Shown in pieces: positions 1-5,226 of a DNA stretch of 5,226 nucleotides. A model generated the notes under the pieces. It did not search any database, had not been told where the DNA came from, and was given only the letters and a program-made list of their open reading frames with translations. Location: assembly GCA_003565055.1 (NCBI GenBank), contig PXDM01000077.1, forward strand, positions 1-5,226. Direction: 5' to 3'. Source of the stretch: Paracoccaceae bacterium (GTDB lineage: Bacteria; Pseudomonadota; Alphaproteobacteria; Rhodobacterales; Rhodobacteraceae). The stretch's first letter is position 1; each line of letters starts with the position of its first letter. The position numbers were made by a program, and so were the translations under genes.

Positions 1-1547
1 AGCCGCAGATCGCGCAGGATCTCGATGCGTTCGATCGTGTCGATATCGCTGTGCATATAGCGCACGCGGATGCCCTGTTCGTGCAGATATTCGGTCAGAT
101 CCTCGGCCATACGCTTGGTCAGAACCGTGCAGAGCACACGCAGATCCTTGGCTGCGACCTTGCGGATTTCATCAAGCAGATCATCGACCTGCATGGCAAC
201 GGGCCGGATTTCCACCTCCGGGTCAATCAGCCCGGTCGGGCGGATCACCTGTTCGGTAAACACTCCGCCCGTCTGCTCCAACTCCCATGCCGCCGGTGTT
301 GCGGAGACAAAGACCGATTGCGGGCGCATCGCGTCCCATTCCTCGAATTTCAGCGGGCGATTGTCCATGCAGGAGGGCAGCCGGAACCCGTGTTCCGCCA
401 GCGTGAATTTGCGCCGGTAGTCGCCGCGATACATGCCGCCGATCTGCGGCACGCTGACATGGCTTTCATCCGCGAAAACAATCGCATTGTCGGGGATGAA
501 TTCGAACAGCGTGGGCGGCGGCTCCCCCGGCGCGCGGCCAGTCAGATAGCGCGAATAATTCTCGATCCCGTTGCAGACGCCCGTAGCTTCCAGCATCTCC
601 AGATCGAATTTCGTCCGCTGCTCAAGCCGCTGCGCTTCCAGCAATTTGCCCTCGGCAATCAACTGGTCAAGCCGCTGCGTCAGCTCCCATTTGATCCCCT
701 TCACCGCCTGCTGCATCGTCGGGCGAGGCGTCACGTAATGGCTGTTGGCGTAGATCCGGATCTGCTCGAAACTGTCAGTTTTCGAACCTGTGAGGGGGTC
801 AAACTCGGTGATTTTCTCCAATTCCTCACCAAAAAACGACAATTTCCACGCGCGGTCCTCCAGGTGGGCGGGCCAGATTTCGATCACATCGCCGCGCACG
901 CGGAAGCTGCCACGTTGAAAGGCCGCGTCATTGCGCCGATATTGTTGCGCGACCATATCGGCCAGAACCTGCCGCTGCTGATAGCTTTCCCCGACCTTGA
1001 AATCCTGCGTCATCGCCGAATAAGTCTCGACCGAGCCGATGCCGTAGATGCAGGACACCGAGGCCACGATGATCACATCATCGCGCTCCAGAAGCGCCCG
1101 CGTCGCGGAATGGCGCATCCGGTCGATCTGTTCGTTGATCTGGCTTTCCTTCTCGATGAAGGTATCGGAGCGCGGCACATAGGCTTCGGGCTGGTAATAG
1201 TCGTAATAGCTGACGAAATATTCGACAGCATTATCGGGAAAGAAGCCCTTGAATTCGCCATAAAGCTGCGCGGCGAGTGTCTTGTTCGGCGCGAGGATGA
1301 TCGCCGGGCGCTGGGTCTCCTCGATGATCTTGGCCATCGTATAGGTCTTGCCGGTGCCGGTCGCGCCGAGAAGCACCTGATTTTGCTCGCCCGCGACCAC
1401 GCCTTCGACCAGTTCCGCAATCGCCGTCGGCTGGTCGCCCGCAGGCTGAAAGGGGGAGGCCATGCGAAACCGCCGCCCGCCTTCGAGCTTCTGGCGGGTC
1501 AGCACCTCGGGGCGTTCCGTGGGAAGGTTGAGGTTGTTATGCGGCAT
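1..1547 (-). CDS. uvrB: Excinuclease ABC subunit B (UvrB), 3' end missing
   Basis: UvrB is the damage-verifying helicase-like subunit of UvrABC nucleotide excision repair. It is loaded by UvrA and then recruits UvrC for incision; it is cytoplasmic. Translation of the minus strand from the ATG at 1547 gives 515 codons with no stop before the window edge. Visible landmarks are Walker A GATGTGKT at residues 61-68, the UvrB-specific beta-hairpin region with YYDYYQPEAYVPRSDTFIEK starting at 114, the DEAD-box-like DESH at 360-363 followed by VSVPQIGGMYRGD, and motif III SATP at 415-418. The last visible residues (about 475-515) are the start of the C-terminal helicase domain. Motifs V/VI and the UvrC-binding UVR domain are outside; about 200 residues are missing compared with a usual length of 670-730. 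The start was chosen because the N-terminal residues lead directly into the KLEGG...GDQPTAI segment typical of UvrB. The ribosome binding site is weak (AGG about 10 nt upstream). It is a housekeeping gene with no obvious link to its neighbours. Confidence 0.97.
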   Translation of the reverse strand, partial: MPHNNLNLPTERPEVLTRQKLEGGRRFRMASPFQPAGDQPTAIAELVEGVVAGEQNQVLLGATGTGKTYTMAKIIEETQRPAIILAPNKTLAAQLYGEFKGFFPDNAVEYFVSYYDYYQPEAYVPRSDTFIEKESQINEQIDRMRHSATRALLERDDVIIVASVSCIYGIGSVETYSAMTQDFKVGESYQQRQVLADMVAQQYRRNDAAFQRGSFRVRGDVIEIWPAHLEDRAWKLSFFGEELEKITEFDPLTGSKTDSFEQIRIYANSHYVTPRPTMQQAVKGIKWELTQRLDQLIAEGKLLEAQRLEQRTKFDLEMLEATGVCNGIENYSRYLTGRAPGEPPPTLFEFIPDNAIVFADESHVSVPQIGGMYRGDYRRKFTLAEHGFRLPSCMDNRPLKFEEWDAMRPQSVFVSATPAAWELEQTGGVFTEQVIRPTGLIDPEVEIRPVAMQVDDLLDEIRKVAAKDLRVLCTVLTKRMAEDLTEYLHEQGIRVRYMHSDIDTIERIEILRDLR

Positions 1548-1634
1548 GGCTCACGCGCCTATCCTTGATCAAAGCCCATATCTGGCCCGTCACTCTGCGG
1601 CTTCAAGCCCGGATGCGCAAGGCGGCAGACGCGC
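1548..1634 (-). promoter_or_regulatory. uvrB upstream gap; possible weak promoter
   Basis: This 87-nt gap separates the bhcR stop codon from the uvrB start, both on the minus strand. No rho-independent terminator for bhcR is visible. A loose minus-strand promoter match exists, TTGAAG (1606-1601) and GATATG (1582-1577) with an 18-nt spacer; this is only a 4/6 and 3/6 match, so uvrB could instead be read through from bhcR. I see no GTTC-N7-GTTC type alphaproteobacterial LexA box here. Confidence 0.2.
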
Positions 1635-2444
1635 TCAGGGCACGCGCCCGCCTGTCGCCTCGGTCACGCCTTGCGCAGCGCGCTTGACCAATGCGCCCAT
1701 CTCCTCGGCGCGGGCCAGTGACAGCCGGAAGACCGGGCCAGAGATCGAGAGCCCCGCCACAGCCGCGCCCTGCGCGTCGAAAATGGGCGCGGCGATGCAG
1801 CGCATGCCCTCGGTGCGCTCTTCATTATCAATGGCATAGCCGCGCGCACGCGTCTCGATCAGGTCGGTTTCCAGCGCAATGCTCTCGGTCAGCGACGCCG
1901 CTGTGAAGCCGCGCAAAGGCTCCATCATGAAGCGCGCGAGCTTCGCCACGGACATATGCGCCAGCAGCGCCTTGCCGATGCCCGAGACATGCATCGGGCT
2001 GCGCGTGCCCGGCGGGAAGAAGGCGCGGATGGCCTCATGCGTCTCCACCTGCGTCAGAAACAGCACTTCGCCCTTGTCCTCGACCCCGAGATTGGCGGTC
2101 TCGCCGCTCTCGCGCATGAGCATTTCCATCGCCCCGCGCGCCCGGTCGGCCAGTTTCGTGCGCCGCAAAAAGGCCGATCCGGTCCGAAACGCGCCCGCGC
2201 CGATATGCCAGCGCTGGGCCTCTGGTTCGAGCTCGACAAAGCCATGGGCCTGAAAGGTCGTCAGGACCCGGTAGACCGTCGCCGCCGATTGCCCGGCCGC
2301 CTGCGCCAGTTCCGTCAGCGTGAGACCGCTGCTTTCGGCCAGCACAGCCAGAATGGCCAGTGCCCGGTCGAGCGACTGGACCGTGTTCTGTTCGGTCTTG
2401 TCATGAAAGGCGCGGGGGCGACCGCGGGTCCGGGTCTCGGGCAT
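1635..2444 (-). CDS. bhcR: IclR-family regulator of the beta-hydroxyaspartate cycle, BhcR
   Basis: A 269-residue protein with standard IclR architecture. A basic N-terminal arm contains RGRPR (7-11). It is followed by a winged helix-turn-helix at about 21-82: TVQSLDRALAIL, then LTLTELAQAAGQSAATVYRVL with the recognition helix at about 52-64, and a wing around EPEAQRWHIG. The C-terminal effector domain spans about 95-265 and includes SGIGKALLAH (154-163) and GLSISGPVFRLS near the end. Length is usual for the family (about 250-280). The start at 2444 is supported by AAGGAG five nt upstream. Known of the family: in Paracoccus denitrificans the IclR protein divergent from bhcA, BhcR, binds the bhc promoter region, senses glyoxylate and acts as activator of the cluster. 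Inferred here: the same role, from the domain type and its head-to-head position with bhcA across a 174-nt control region. Autoregulation is likely because a candidate dyad lies close to its own start. The IclR assignment is secure; the symbol rests mainly on context. Confidence 0.9.
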   Translation of the reverse strand: MPETRTRGRPRAFHDKTEQNTVQSLDRALAILAVLAESSGLTLTELAQAAGQSAATVYRVLTTFQAHGFVELEPEAQRWHIGAGAFRTGSAFLRRTKLADRARGAMEMLMRESGETANLGVEDKGEVLFLTQVETHEAIRAFFPPGTRSPMHVSGIGKALLAHMSVAKLARFMMEPLRGFTAASLTESIALETDLIETRARGYAIDNEERTEGMRCIAAPIFDAQGAAVAGLSISGPVFRLSLARAEEMGALVKRAAQGVTEATGGRVP

Positions 2445-2449
2445 CGGGG

Positions 2450-2455
2450 CTCCTT
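2450..2455 (-). promoter_or_regulatory. Ribosome binding site of bhcR
   Basis: Reverse complement reads AAGGAG, a near-perfect Shine-Dalgarno, five nt (CCCCG) from the ATG at 2444. It fixes the bhcR start. Confidence 0.85.
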
Positions 2456-2466
2456 TTTGCGGTGCA

Positions 2467-2483
2467 GCGAAAAAAGCTTTCGC
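2467..2483. promoter_or_regulatory. Candidate regulator dyad 1 (6-5-6)
   Basis: Perfect inverted repeat: GCGAAA (2467-2472), five-nt spacer AAAGC, TTTCGC (2478-2483). Its inner core GAAA-N5-TTTC resembles the GAAA-N3-TTTC core that I recall for the E. coli IclR box. It lies about 11 nt beyond the bhcR Shine-Dalgarno, so a protein bound here could block bhcR expression. The part from 2468 to 2481 is repeated at 2495-2508. Assignment to BhcR is inference. Confidence 0.45.
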
Positions 2484-2493
2484 CAGTTGAAAA

Positions 2494-2510
2494 ACGAAAA
2501 ACGCTTTCAG
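2494..2510. promoter_or_regulatory. Candidate regulator dyad 2 (4-5-4)
   Basis: GAAA (2496-2499), five-nt spacer AACGC, TTTC (2505-2508). The 14-nt segment CGAAAAACGCTTTC (2495-2508) matches 13 of 14 positions of the segment at 2468-2481, a direct repeat with a 27-nt period. The arms are shorter than in dyad 1 because the outer positions do not pair. It also overlaps a 7-nt tandem repeat, GAAAAAC twice (2489-2502). Confidence 0.4.
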
Positions 2511-2547
2511 AACAGAGTCTAACCTGCATTTTTCATCATGTAAAAAA

Positions 2548-2564
2548 CAATTTCAAAAAAATTG
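2548..2564. promoter_or_regulatory. Candidate regulator dyad 3 (6-5-6) abutting the bhcA -35 box
   Basis: Perfect inverted repeat: CAATTT (2548-2553), spacer CAAAA, AAATTG (2559-2564). It has the same 17-bp, 6-5-6 geometry as dyad 1, but the arm sequence differs, so it may not be the same protein's site. An overlapping AAA-N5-TTT (2543-2553) fits the sequence of dyads 1 and 2 better. Its right arm overlaps the proposed bhcA -35 element, a position where an IclR-type activator could contact RNA polymerase. Confidence 0.4.
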
Positions 2565-2590
2565 CTCTCGCCTCATGCGGGCAATACACT
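2562..2590 (+). promoter_or_regulatory. Probable sigma-70-type promoter of bhcA
   Basis: TTGCTC (2562-2567) and TACACT (2585-2590) are separated by exactly 17 nt. The -35 keeps the strongly conserved TTG and the -10 matches TATAAT at four of six positions. Transcription would begin at about 2596-2598, giving a leader of about 20 nt that just includes the bhcA ribosome binding site. The weak -35 fits an activator-dependent promoter. Confidence 0.45.
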
Positions 2591-2602
2591 GAGATCACTC
2601 AA

Positions 2603-2610
2603 GGGAGGAG
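2603..2610 (+). promoter_or_regulatory. Ribosome binding site of bhcA
   Basis: GGGAGGAG lies eight nt before the ATG at 2619. It decides the start in favour of 2619 over the upstream in-frame TTG at 2562, which would sit inside the promoter. Confidence 0.85.
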
Positions 2611-2618
2611 TTCCGCCG

Positions 2619-3809
2619 ATGCCTACCCAAAACCCTGTTTTCATACCTGGCCCGACGAATATCCCGGAGGAGATTCGCAAAGCCTGCGACGTGCCCACGC
2701 TCGACCATCGCAGCCCGCAATTCGCACGCATTTTTAAGCCCGCGGTGGCAGGGGTGCGGCGCGTGTTTGGGATGACGGAGGGCGAGGTGATTCTGCTGCC
2801 CTCGACCGGGACCGGCGGTTGGGAGGCCGCTGTGTCCAACACGCTGAGCGCAGGCGACAAAGTGCTGACCGCGCGCTTCGGGATGTTCAGCCATCGCTGG
2901 ATCGACCTTTGCGAACGCCACGGGCTGGATGTTCAGATCATCGAGACGCCCTGGGGACAAGGCGCGCCGCTGCCTGAGCTCGAGGCCGCGCTTTCGGCAG
3001 ATATCAATCACGAGATCAAGGCCGTTCTGGCGACGCATAACGAGACAGCGACCGGCGTGAAATCTGATATCGCAGGTATTCGCCGCGCGCTCGATGCGGC
3101 CGGGCATCCCGCGCTGCTCTTCGTCGATGGCGTGTCCTCGATCGGCTCCATGCCTTTCGAGATGGCGGGCTGGGGCGTCGATATCGCGGTCGCGGGCTCG
3201 CAAAAGGGCTTCATGCTGCCTGCGGGTCTGGCGGTGCTGGGGGTGTCGCCGAAAGCGCTCGGTGCGATGGAACAGGCGAGCTTGCCGCGCACCTTCTTCG
3301 ATTTCCGCGACATGCTGAGCTCCTATGCCTCGGGCGGTTATCCCTACACGCCCGCTGTCGGGCTGATCGCGGGTCTGGCCAAGGCCATCGAGATGCTGGA
3401 GGAAGAAGGGCTCGACAATGTCTATGCGCGCCACCATCGTCTGGCCGAAGCCACCCGCCGCGCTGTCGCGGCCTGGGGGATGCGGCCCTGTGCCGTGACG
3501 CCGGATCTCTATTCCGACACTGTGACCGCCGTGGTTGTGCCGCAGGGCTGCAATGGCACGGAACTGGTGCAGCTGGCGGCGTCGAAATATGGTGTGGCCT
3601 TCGGGGTTGGTCTGGGCGAGGTCGCGGGAAAGGTCTTCCGTATCGGGCATCTGGGCATGCTGACGGATGTGATGCTGCTTTCGGGGCTGGCCACAGCGGA
3701 GATGTGCATGGCGGATCTGGGCTGGGACGTGAAGCTCGGCTCTGGTGTGGCGGCGGCGCAGGACTATCTGCGTCAATCGAGCAATGTTGCTTTGGCGGCA
3801 GCGGCGTAA
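2619..3809 (+). CDS. bhcA: L-aspartate:glyoxylate aminotransferase BhcA
   Basis: A 396-residue PLP-dependent fold-type I, class V aminotransferase of the serine/alanine-glyoxylate aminotransferase family. In the beta-hydroxyaspartate cycle it transfers the amino group from L-aspartate to glyoxylate, giving glycine and oxaloacetate, the exit product. Visible landmarks: N-terminal FIPGPTNIPEEI followed by DHRSPQF, the family's substrate-entry segment; STGTGGWEAAVSN, the PLP-phosphate region; ATHNETATG; the PLP-nitrogen aspartate in FVDGVSSIGS (D170); the Schiff-base lysine in AGSQKGFM (K196); and the substrate-carboxylate arginine in FRIGHLGML (R341). No signal peptide or membrane segment; cytoplasmic. 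Length is normal for the family. The start was chosen from the GGGAGGAG site eight nt upstream. From sequence alone a serine-glyoxylate aminotransferase of the methylotroph serine cycle cannot be excluded. Adjacency to bhcR, bhcB and bhcC, with no serine-cycle gene, makes BhcA much more likely. First gene of the plus-strand operon. Confidence 0.93.
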   Translation: MPTQNPVFIPGPTNIPEEIRKACDVPTLDHRSPQFARIFKPAVAGVRRVFGMTEGEVILLPSTGTGGWEAAVSNTLSAGDKVLTARFGMFSHRWIDLCERHGLDVQIIETPWGQGAPLPELEAALSADINHEIKAVLATHNETATGVKSDIAGIRRALDAAGHPALLFVDGVSSIGSMPFEMAGWGVDIAVAGSQKGFMLPAGLAVLGVSPKALGAMEQASLPRTFFDFRDMLSSYASGGYPYTPAVGLIAGLAKAIEMLEEEGLDNVYARHHRLAEATRRAVAAWGMRPCAVTPDLYSDTVTAVVVPQGCNGTELVQLAASKYGVAFGVGLGEVAGKVFRIGHLGMLTDVMLLSGLATAEMCMADLGWDVKLGSGVAAAQDYLRQSSNVALAAAA

Positions 3810-3845
3810 CCGGGGGCTTTGCCCCCGGACCCCCAGGATATTTTT
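3810..3845 (+). repeat. GC hairpin plus GGATATTTTT element between bhcA and bhcB
   Basis: Directly after the bhcA stop codon, CCGGGGGC (3810-3817) and GCCCCCGG (3821-3828) form a perfect 8-bp stem with a TTT loop. A further CCCCC (3830-3834) could compete for the same G run. A T5 tract follows only at 3841-3845, twelve nt after the stem, so this is not a standard intrinsic terminator. From memory, very similar GC hairpins followed by CCCCC-GGA-TATTTTT and then AAGATGAA occur repeatedly between genes in Rhodobacteraceae. If so, it is a dispersed intergenic repeat. In this operon it could stabilise bhcA mRNA or partly reduce readthrough into bhcB. Confidence 0.7.
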
Positions 3846-3868
3846 ACAAAGATGAAAGGTGGGAAGCC

Positions 3869-4840
3869 ATGAAGGACGCAAGCGAGATGTCCATCCCGAG
3901 CTATGATGACGTGGTCGCGGCCCATGCGCGGATCGCGCCCCATATCCACCGCACACCGGTTCTGACCTCGAGCTATTTTAACGCGTTGACGGGGGCGGAG
4001 CTGTTTTTCAAATGCGAGAACTTCCAGAAGGCGGGCGCGTTCAAGGTGCGTGGGGCCTCAAATGCCGTTTTCGGCCTGTCCGATGAGATGGCCGAAAAGG
4101 GCGTCGCGACCCATTCGAGCGGCAATCATGCCTTGTCGTTGAGCTATGCGGCCGGACGGCGCGGTATTCCCTGCCACGTGGTCATGCCCCGCACCGCACC
4201 GCAGGCCAAGAAAGACGCCGTGCGCGGCTATGGCGGGATCATCACGGAATGCGAACCCTCGACGAGCTCGCGCGAGGCGGCTTTTGCCGAGGTGCAGGCG
4301 GCGACCGGGGCGGAGTTTGTCCATCCCTACAACGATCCGCGCGTGATCTCCGGGCAGGGGACGTGTTCCAAAGAGTTGATGGAGCAGGTCGCGGGGCTTG
4401 ACGCGGTGATCGCGCCGATTGGCGGCGGCGGTATGGTGTCGGGGACGTGCCTGACGCTGTCGAATATCGCGCCGGATGTGAAGATCTACGCTGCCGAGCC
4501 CGAGCAGGCGGACGACGCCTATCGCAGTTTCAAGGCGGGTCACATCATTGCGGATGACGCCCCAGTGACCGTCGCGGACGGGTTGAAAGTGCCGCTGAAG
4601 GAGCTGACATGGCATTTCGTGAGCAACCATGTGACCGATATTCTGACGGCCTCTGAAGATGAAATCGTGGAGGCGATGAAGCTCACATGGAAGCGCATGA
4701 AGATCGTGATCGAGGCGAGCTGTGCTGTGCCGCTGGCCACGATCCTGAAGAACCCAGAGGTTTTTGCCGGCAAGCGCGTCGGCGTCATCATCACCGGCGG
4801 CAATGTCGATCTCGACACGCTGCCCTGGATCAAGAGTTAA
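3869..4840 (+). CDS. bhcB: beta-Hydroxyaspartate dehydratase BhcB
   Basis: A 323-residue PLP-dependent fold-type II enzyme of the threonine dehydratase/serine racemase family. It dehydrates (2R,3S)-beta-hydroxyaspartate to iminosuccinate, the third step of the cycle. Landmarks: Schiff-base lysine in GAFKVRGA (K59); HSSGNHALS (82-90), where S84 is at the position of the second catalytic base of serine racemase; the PLP-phosphate loop GGGGMVSG (185-192); a metal-site pattern E210, A214, D216 in AAEPEQADD; and C-terminal TGGNVDLD (309-316), where T309 is at the pyridine-nitrogen position. Length is usual for the family. Start: ATG 3869 has a purine-rich AAAGGTGGGA upstream, but in-frame ATG 3887 (M7) is a real alternative, with AAGGA ten nt before it. 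If 3887 is used, all residue numbers drop by six. A generic threonine dehydratase or serine racemase is the alternative by sequence; position between bhcA and bhcC decides for BhcB. There are 59 nt to bhcA and 15 nt to bhcC, same strand, so very likely one transcript. Confidence 0.92.
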   Translation: MKDASEMSIPSYDDVVAAHARIAPHIHRTPVLTSSYFNALTGAELFFKCENFQKAGAFKVRGASNAVFGLSDEMAEKGVATHSSGNHALSLSYAAGRRGIPCHVVMPRTAPQAKKDAVRGYGGIITECEPSTSSREAAFAEVQAATGAEFVHPYNDPRVISGQGTCSKELMEQVAGLDAVIAPIGGGGMVSGTCLTLSNIAPDVKIYAAEPEQADDAYRSFKAGHIIADDAPVTVADGLKVPLKELTWHFVSNHVTDILTASEDEIVEAMKLTWKRMKIVIEASCAVPLATILKNPEVFAGKRVGVIITGGNVDLDTLPWIKS

Positions 4841-4841
4841 C

Positions 4842-4847
4842 GGGAGG
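4842..4847 (+). promoter_or_regulatory. Ribosome binding site of bhcC
   Basis: GGGAGG lies two nt after the bhcB stop codon and eight nt before the bhcC ATG. There is no room for a separate promoter in this 15-nt gap, so bhcB and bhcC must be cotranscribed and are probably translated in close succession. Confidence 0.85.
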
Positions 4848-4855
4848 TTGACGAC

Positions 4856-5226
4856 ATGAATGCACCCACCAGATTCGACGAGCTTGAAGTCGGCTATGAC
4901 GTGCCCGCGCTGCCGGGGATGGACGAGGCCGATATCCAGACGCCCTGCCTGATCCTCGATCTTGACGCACTCGAGCGCAATATCAAGAAGATGGGCGATT
5001 ATGCAAAGGCGCATGGGATGCGCCACCGCGTGCATGGCAAGATGCACAAATCAGTGGATGTCGCAAAACTGCAAGAATCTTTGGGCGGCGCTTGCGGGGT
5101 CTGCTGCCAGAAGGTGAGCGAGGCCGAAGTCTTTGCGCGCGGCGGGATCAAGGATGTTCTTGTGTCAAATCAGGTGCGTGACCCGGCCAAGATCGACCGG
5201 CTGGCGCGGATGCCGAAGCTCGGCGC
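4856..5226 (+). CDS. bhcC: beta-Hydroxyaspartate aldolase BhcC, N-terminal part
   Basis: First 123 codons of a PLP-dependent fold-type III (alanine racemase-like barrel) enzyme of the D-threonine aldolase/DSD1 family, cut by the window edge. Known role: aldol condensation of glycine with glyoxylate to (2R,3S)-beta-hydroxyaspartate, the second step of the cycle. Visible features: QTPCLILDLDALERNIKKM (28-46), the typical N-terminal barrel strand and helix; HGKMHKSVDVAKLQ (60-73), matching the family motif HxKTHK with the likely Schiff-base lysine K62; and CGVCCQKVSEAEVFARGG (80-97), corresponding to the family's GxxxxKxxEAE segment. The C-terminal domain with the metal ligands lies outside. Expected full length is about 380-390 residues. 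The start at 4856 is set by GGGAGG eight nt upstream. A D-threonine or D-serine specific member would look similar in this part; linkage to bhcR-bhcA-bhcB supports BhcC. bhcD would be expected next downstream. Confidence 0.9.
   Translation, partial: MNAPTRFDELEVGYDVPALPGMDEADIQTPCLILDLDALERNIKKMGDYAKAHGMRHRVHGKMHKSVDVAKLQESLGGACGVCCQKVSEAEVFARGGIKDVLVSNQVRDPAKIDRLARMPKLG

Larger units (their letters stand above)
2445..2618. promoter_or_regulatory. Divergent bhcR-bhcA control region
   Basis: This 174-nt gap between two divergent starts must contain promoters for both directions. It is strikingly A/T-rich: in 2461-2570 I count 40 G+C of 110 (36%), against clearly GC-rich flanking genes. It carries several A- or T-tracts (2470-2475, 2490-2494, 2497-2501, 2529-2533, 2542-2547, 2555-2561) and the dyads listed separately. 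I could assign a plausible bhcA promoter but not a convincing bhcR promoter. Expected occupant: BhcR. Confidence 0.8.

Noticed and set aside
51..1568. Plus-strand 505-codon open frame
   Set aside because: It lies antisense to uvrB, whose motifs are complete in the other strand. The translation is Arg/His/Leu-rich without recognisable domains, typical of high-GC shadow frames.
1956..2522. Plus-strand 188-codon frame opposite bhcR and entering the control region
   Set aside because: It overlaps the conserved HTH coding part of bhcR on the other strand and has no ribosome binding site or motif.
2510..2524. GAAC-N7-AACC resembling an alphaproteobacterial LexA box
   Set aside because: The second half is AACC, not GAAC, and it lies in the bhc control region rather than upstream of uvrB.
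2538..2543. ATGTAA start-stop mini-ORF upstream of bhcA
   Set aside because: It lies upstream of the proposed bhcA transcription start and has no ribosome binding site, so it is unlikely to be in the leader.
3810..3845. Intrinsic terminator after bhcA
   Set aside because: The T5 tract starts twelve nt after the stem instead of directly after it, and the downstream genes belong to the same pathway with no clear promoter of their own.
2595..3956. Minus-strand 453-codon open frame
   Set aside because: Antisense to bhcA and the start of bhcB; composition (many Arg and His) and absence of any motif mark it as a shadow.
4058..5047. Minus-strand 329-codon open frame
   Set aside because: Antisense to bhcB and bhcC across a well-formed gene junction with its own ribosome binding site; no domain recognised.
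1..5226. tRNA, rRNA, CRISPR array, insertion sequence or attachment site
   Set aside because: Nearly all DNA is accounted for by conserved genes. I saw no clover-leaf, regularly spaced repeat, transposase or integrase, and no target-site duplications.

Overview
The window carries the start of a metabolic operon that I recognise as the bhc gene cluster of the beta-hydroxyaspartate cycle (BHAC), next to the 5' two thirds of a uvrB gene. High G+C coding DNA, the gene order bhcR-(divergent)-bhcABC, and the protein and intergenic sequence style point to an alphaproteobacterium of the Rhodobacterales/Rhodobacteraceae (Paracoccus-, Rhodobacter- or Roseobacter-like). The genus cannot be fixed from this window.

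Layout. Minus strand: uvrB runs off the left edge (start at 1547, first 515 codons present). After an 87-nt gap comes bhcR (1635-2444), an IclR-family regulator. A 174-nt A/T-rich control region (2445-2618) separates bhcR from the plus-strand genes bhcA (2619-3809), bhcB (3869-4840) and bhcC (4856 onward, cut by the right edge). The bhcA-bhcB gap holds a strong GC hairpin. The bhcB-bhcC gap is only 15 nt and contains a ribosome binding site. The expected fourth gene, bhcD (iminosuccinate reductase), would lie just beyond the window.

How the genes work together (established for Paracoccus denitrificans). BhcA transfers the amino group of aspartate to glyoxylate, giving glycine and oxaloacetate. 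BhcC condenses glycine with a second glyoxylate to beta-hydroxyaspartate. BhcB dehydrates this to iminosuccinate. BhcD reduces iminosuccinate back to aspartate. The net result is oxaloacetate from two glyoxylate without loss of carbon, which allows growth on glycolate/glyoxylate. BhcR is the local regulator and responds to glyoxylate.

The pathway is therefore already described (published 2019), not a new system. The least explained parts are in non-coding DNA: a set of dyads with GAAA-N5-TTTC or 6-5-6 architecture in the bhcR/bhcA control region, one of them abutting a plausible bhcA promoter, and the hairpin element inside the operon. BhcR also has an AT-hook-like N-terminal arm that may matter for binding this A-tract-rich DNA.
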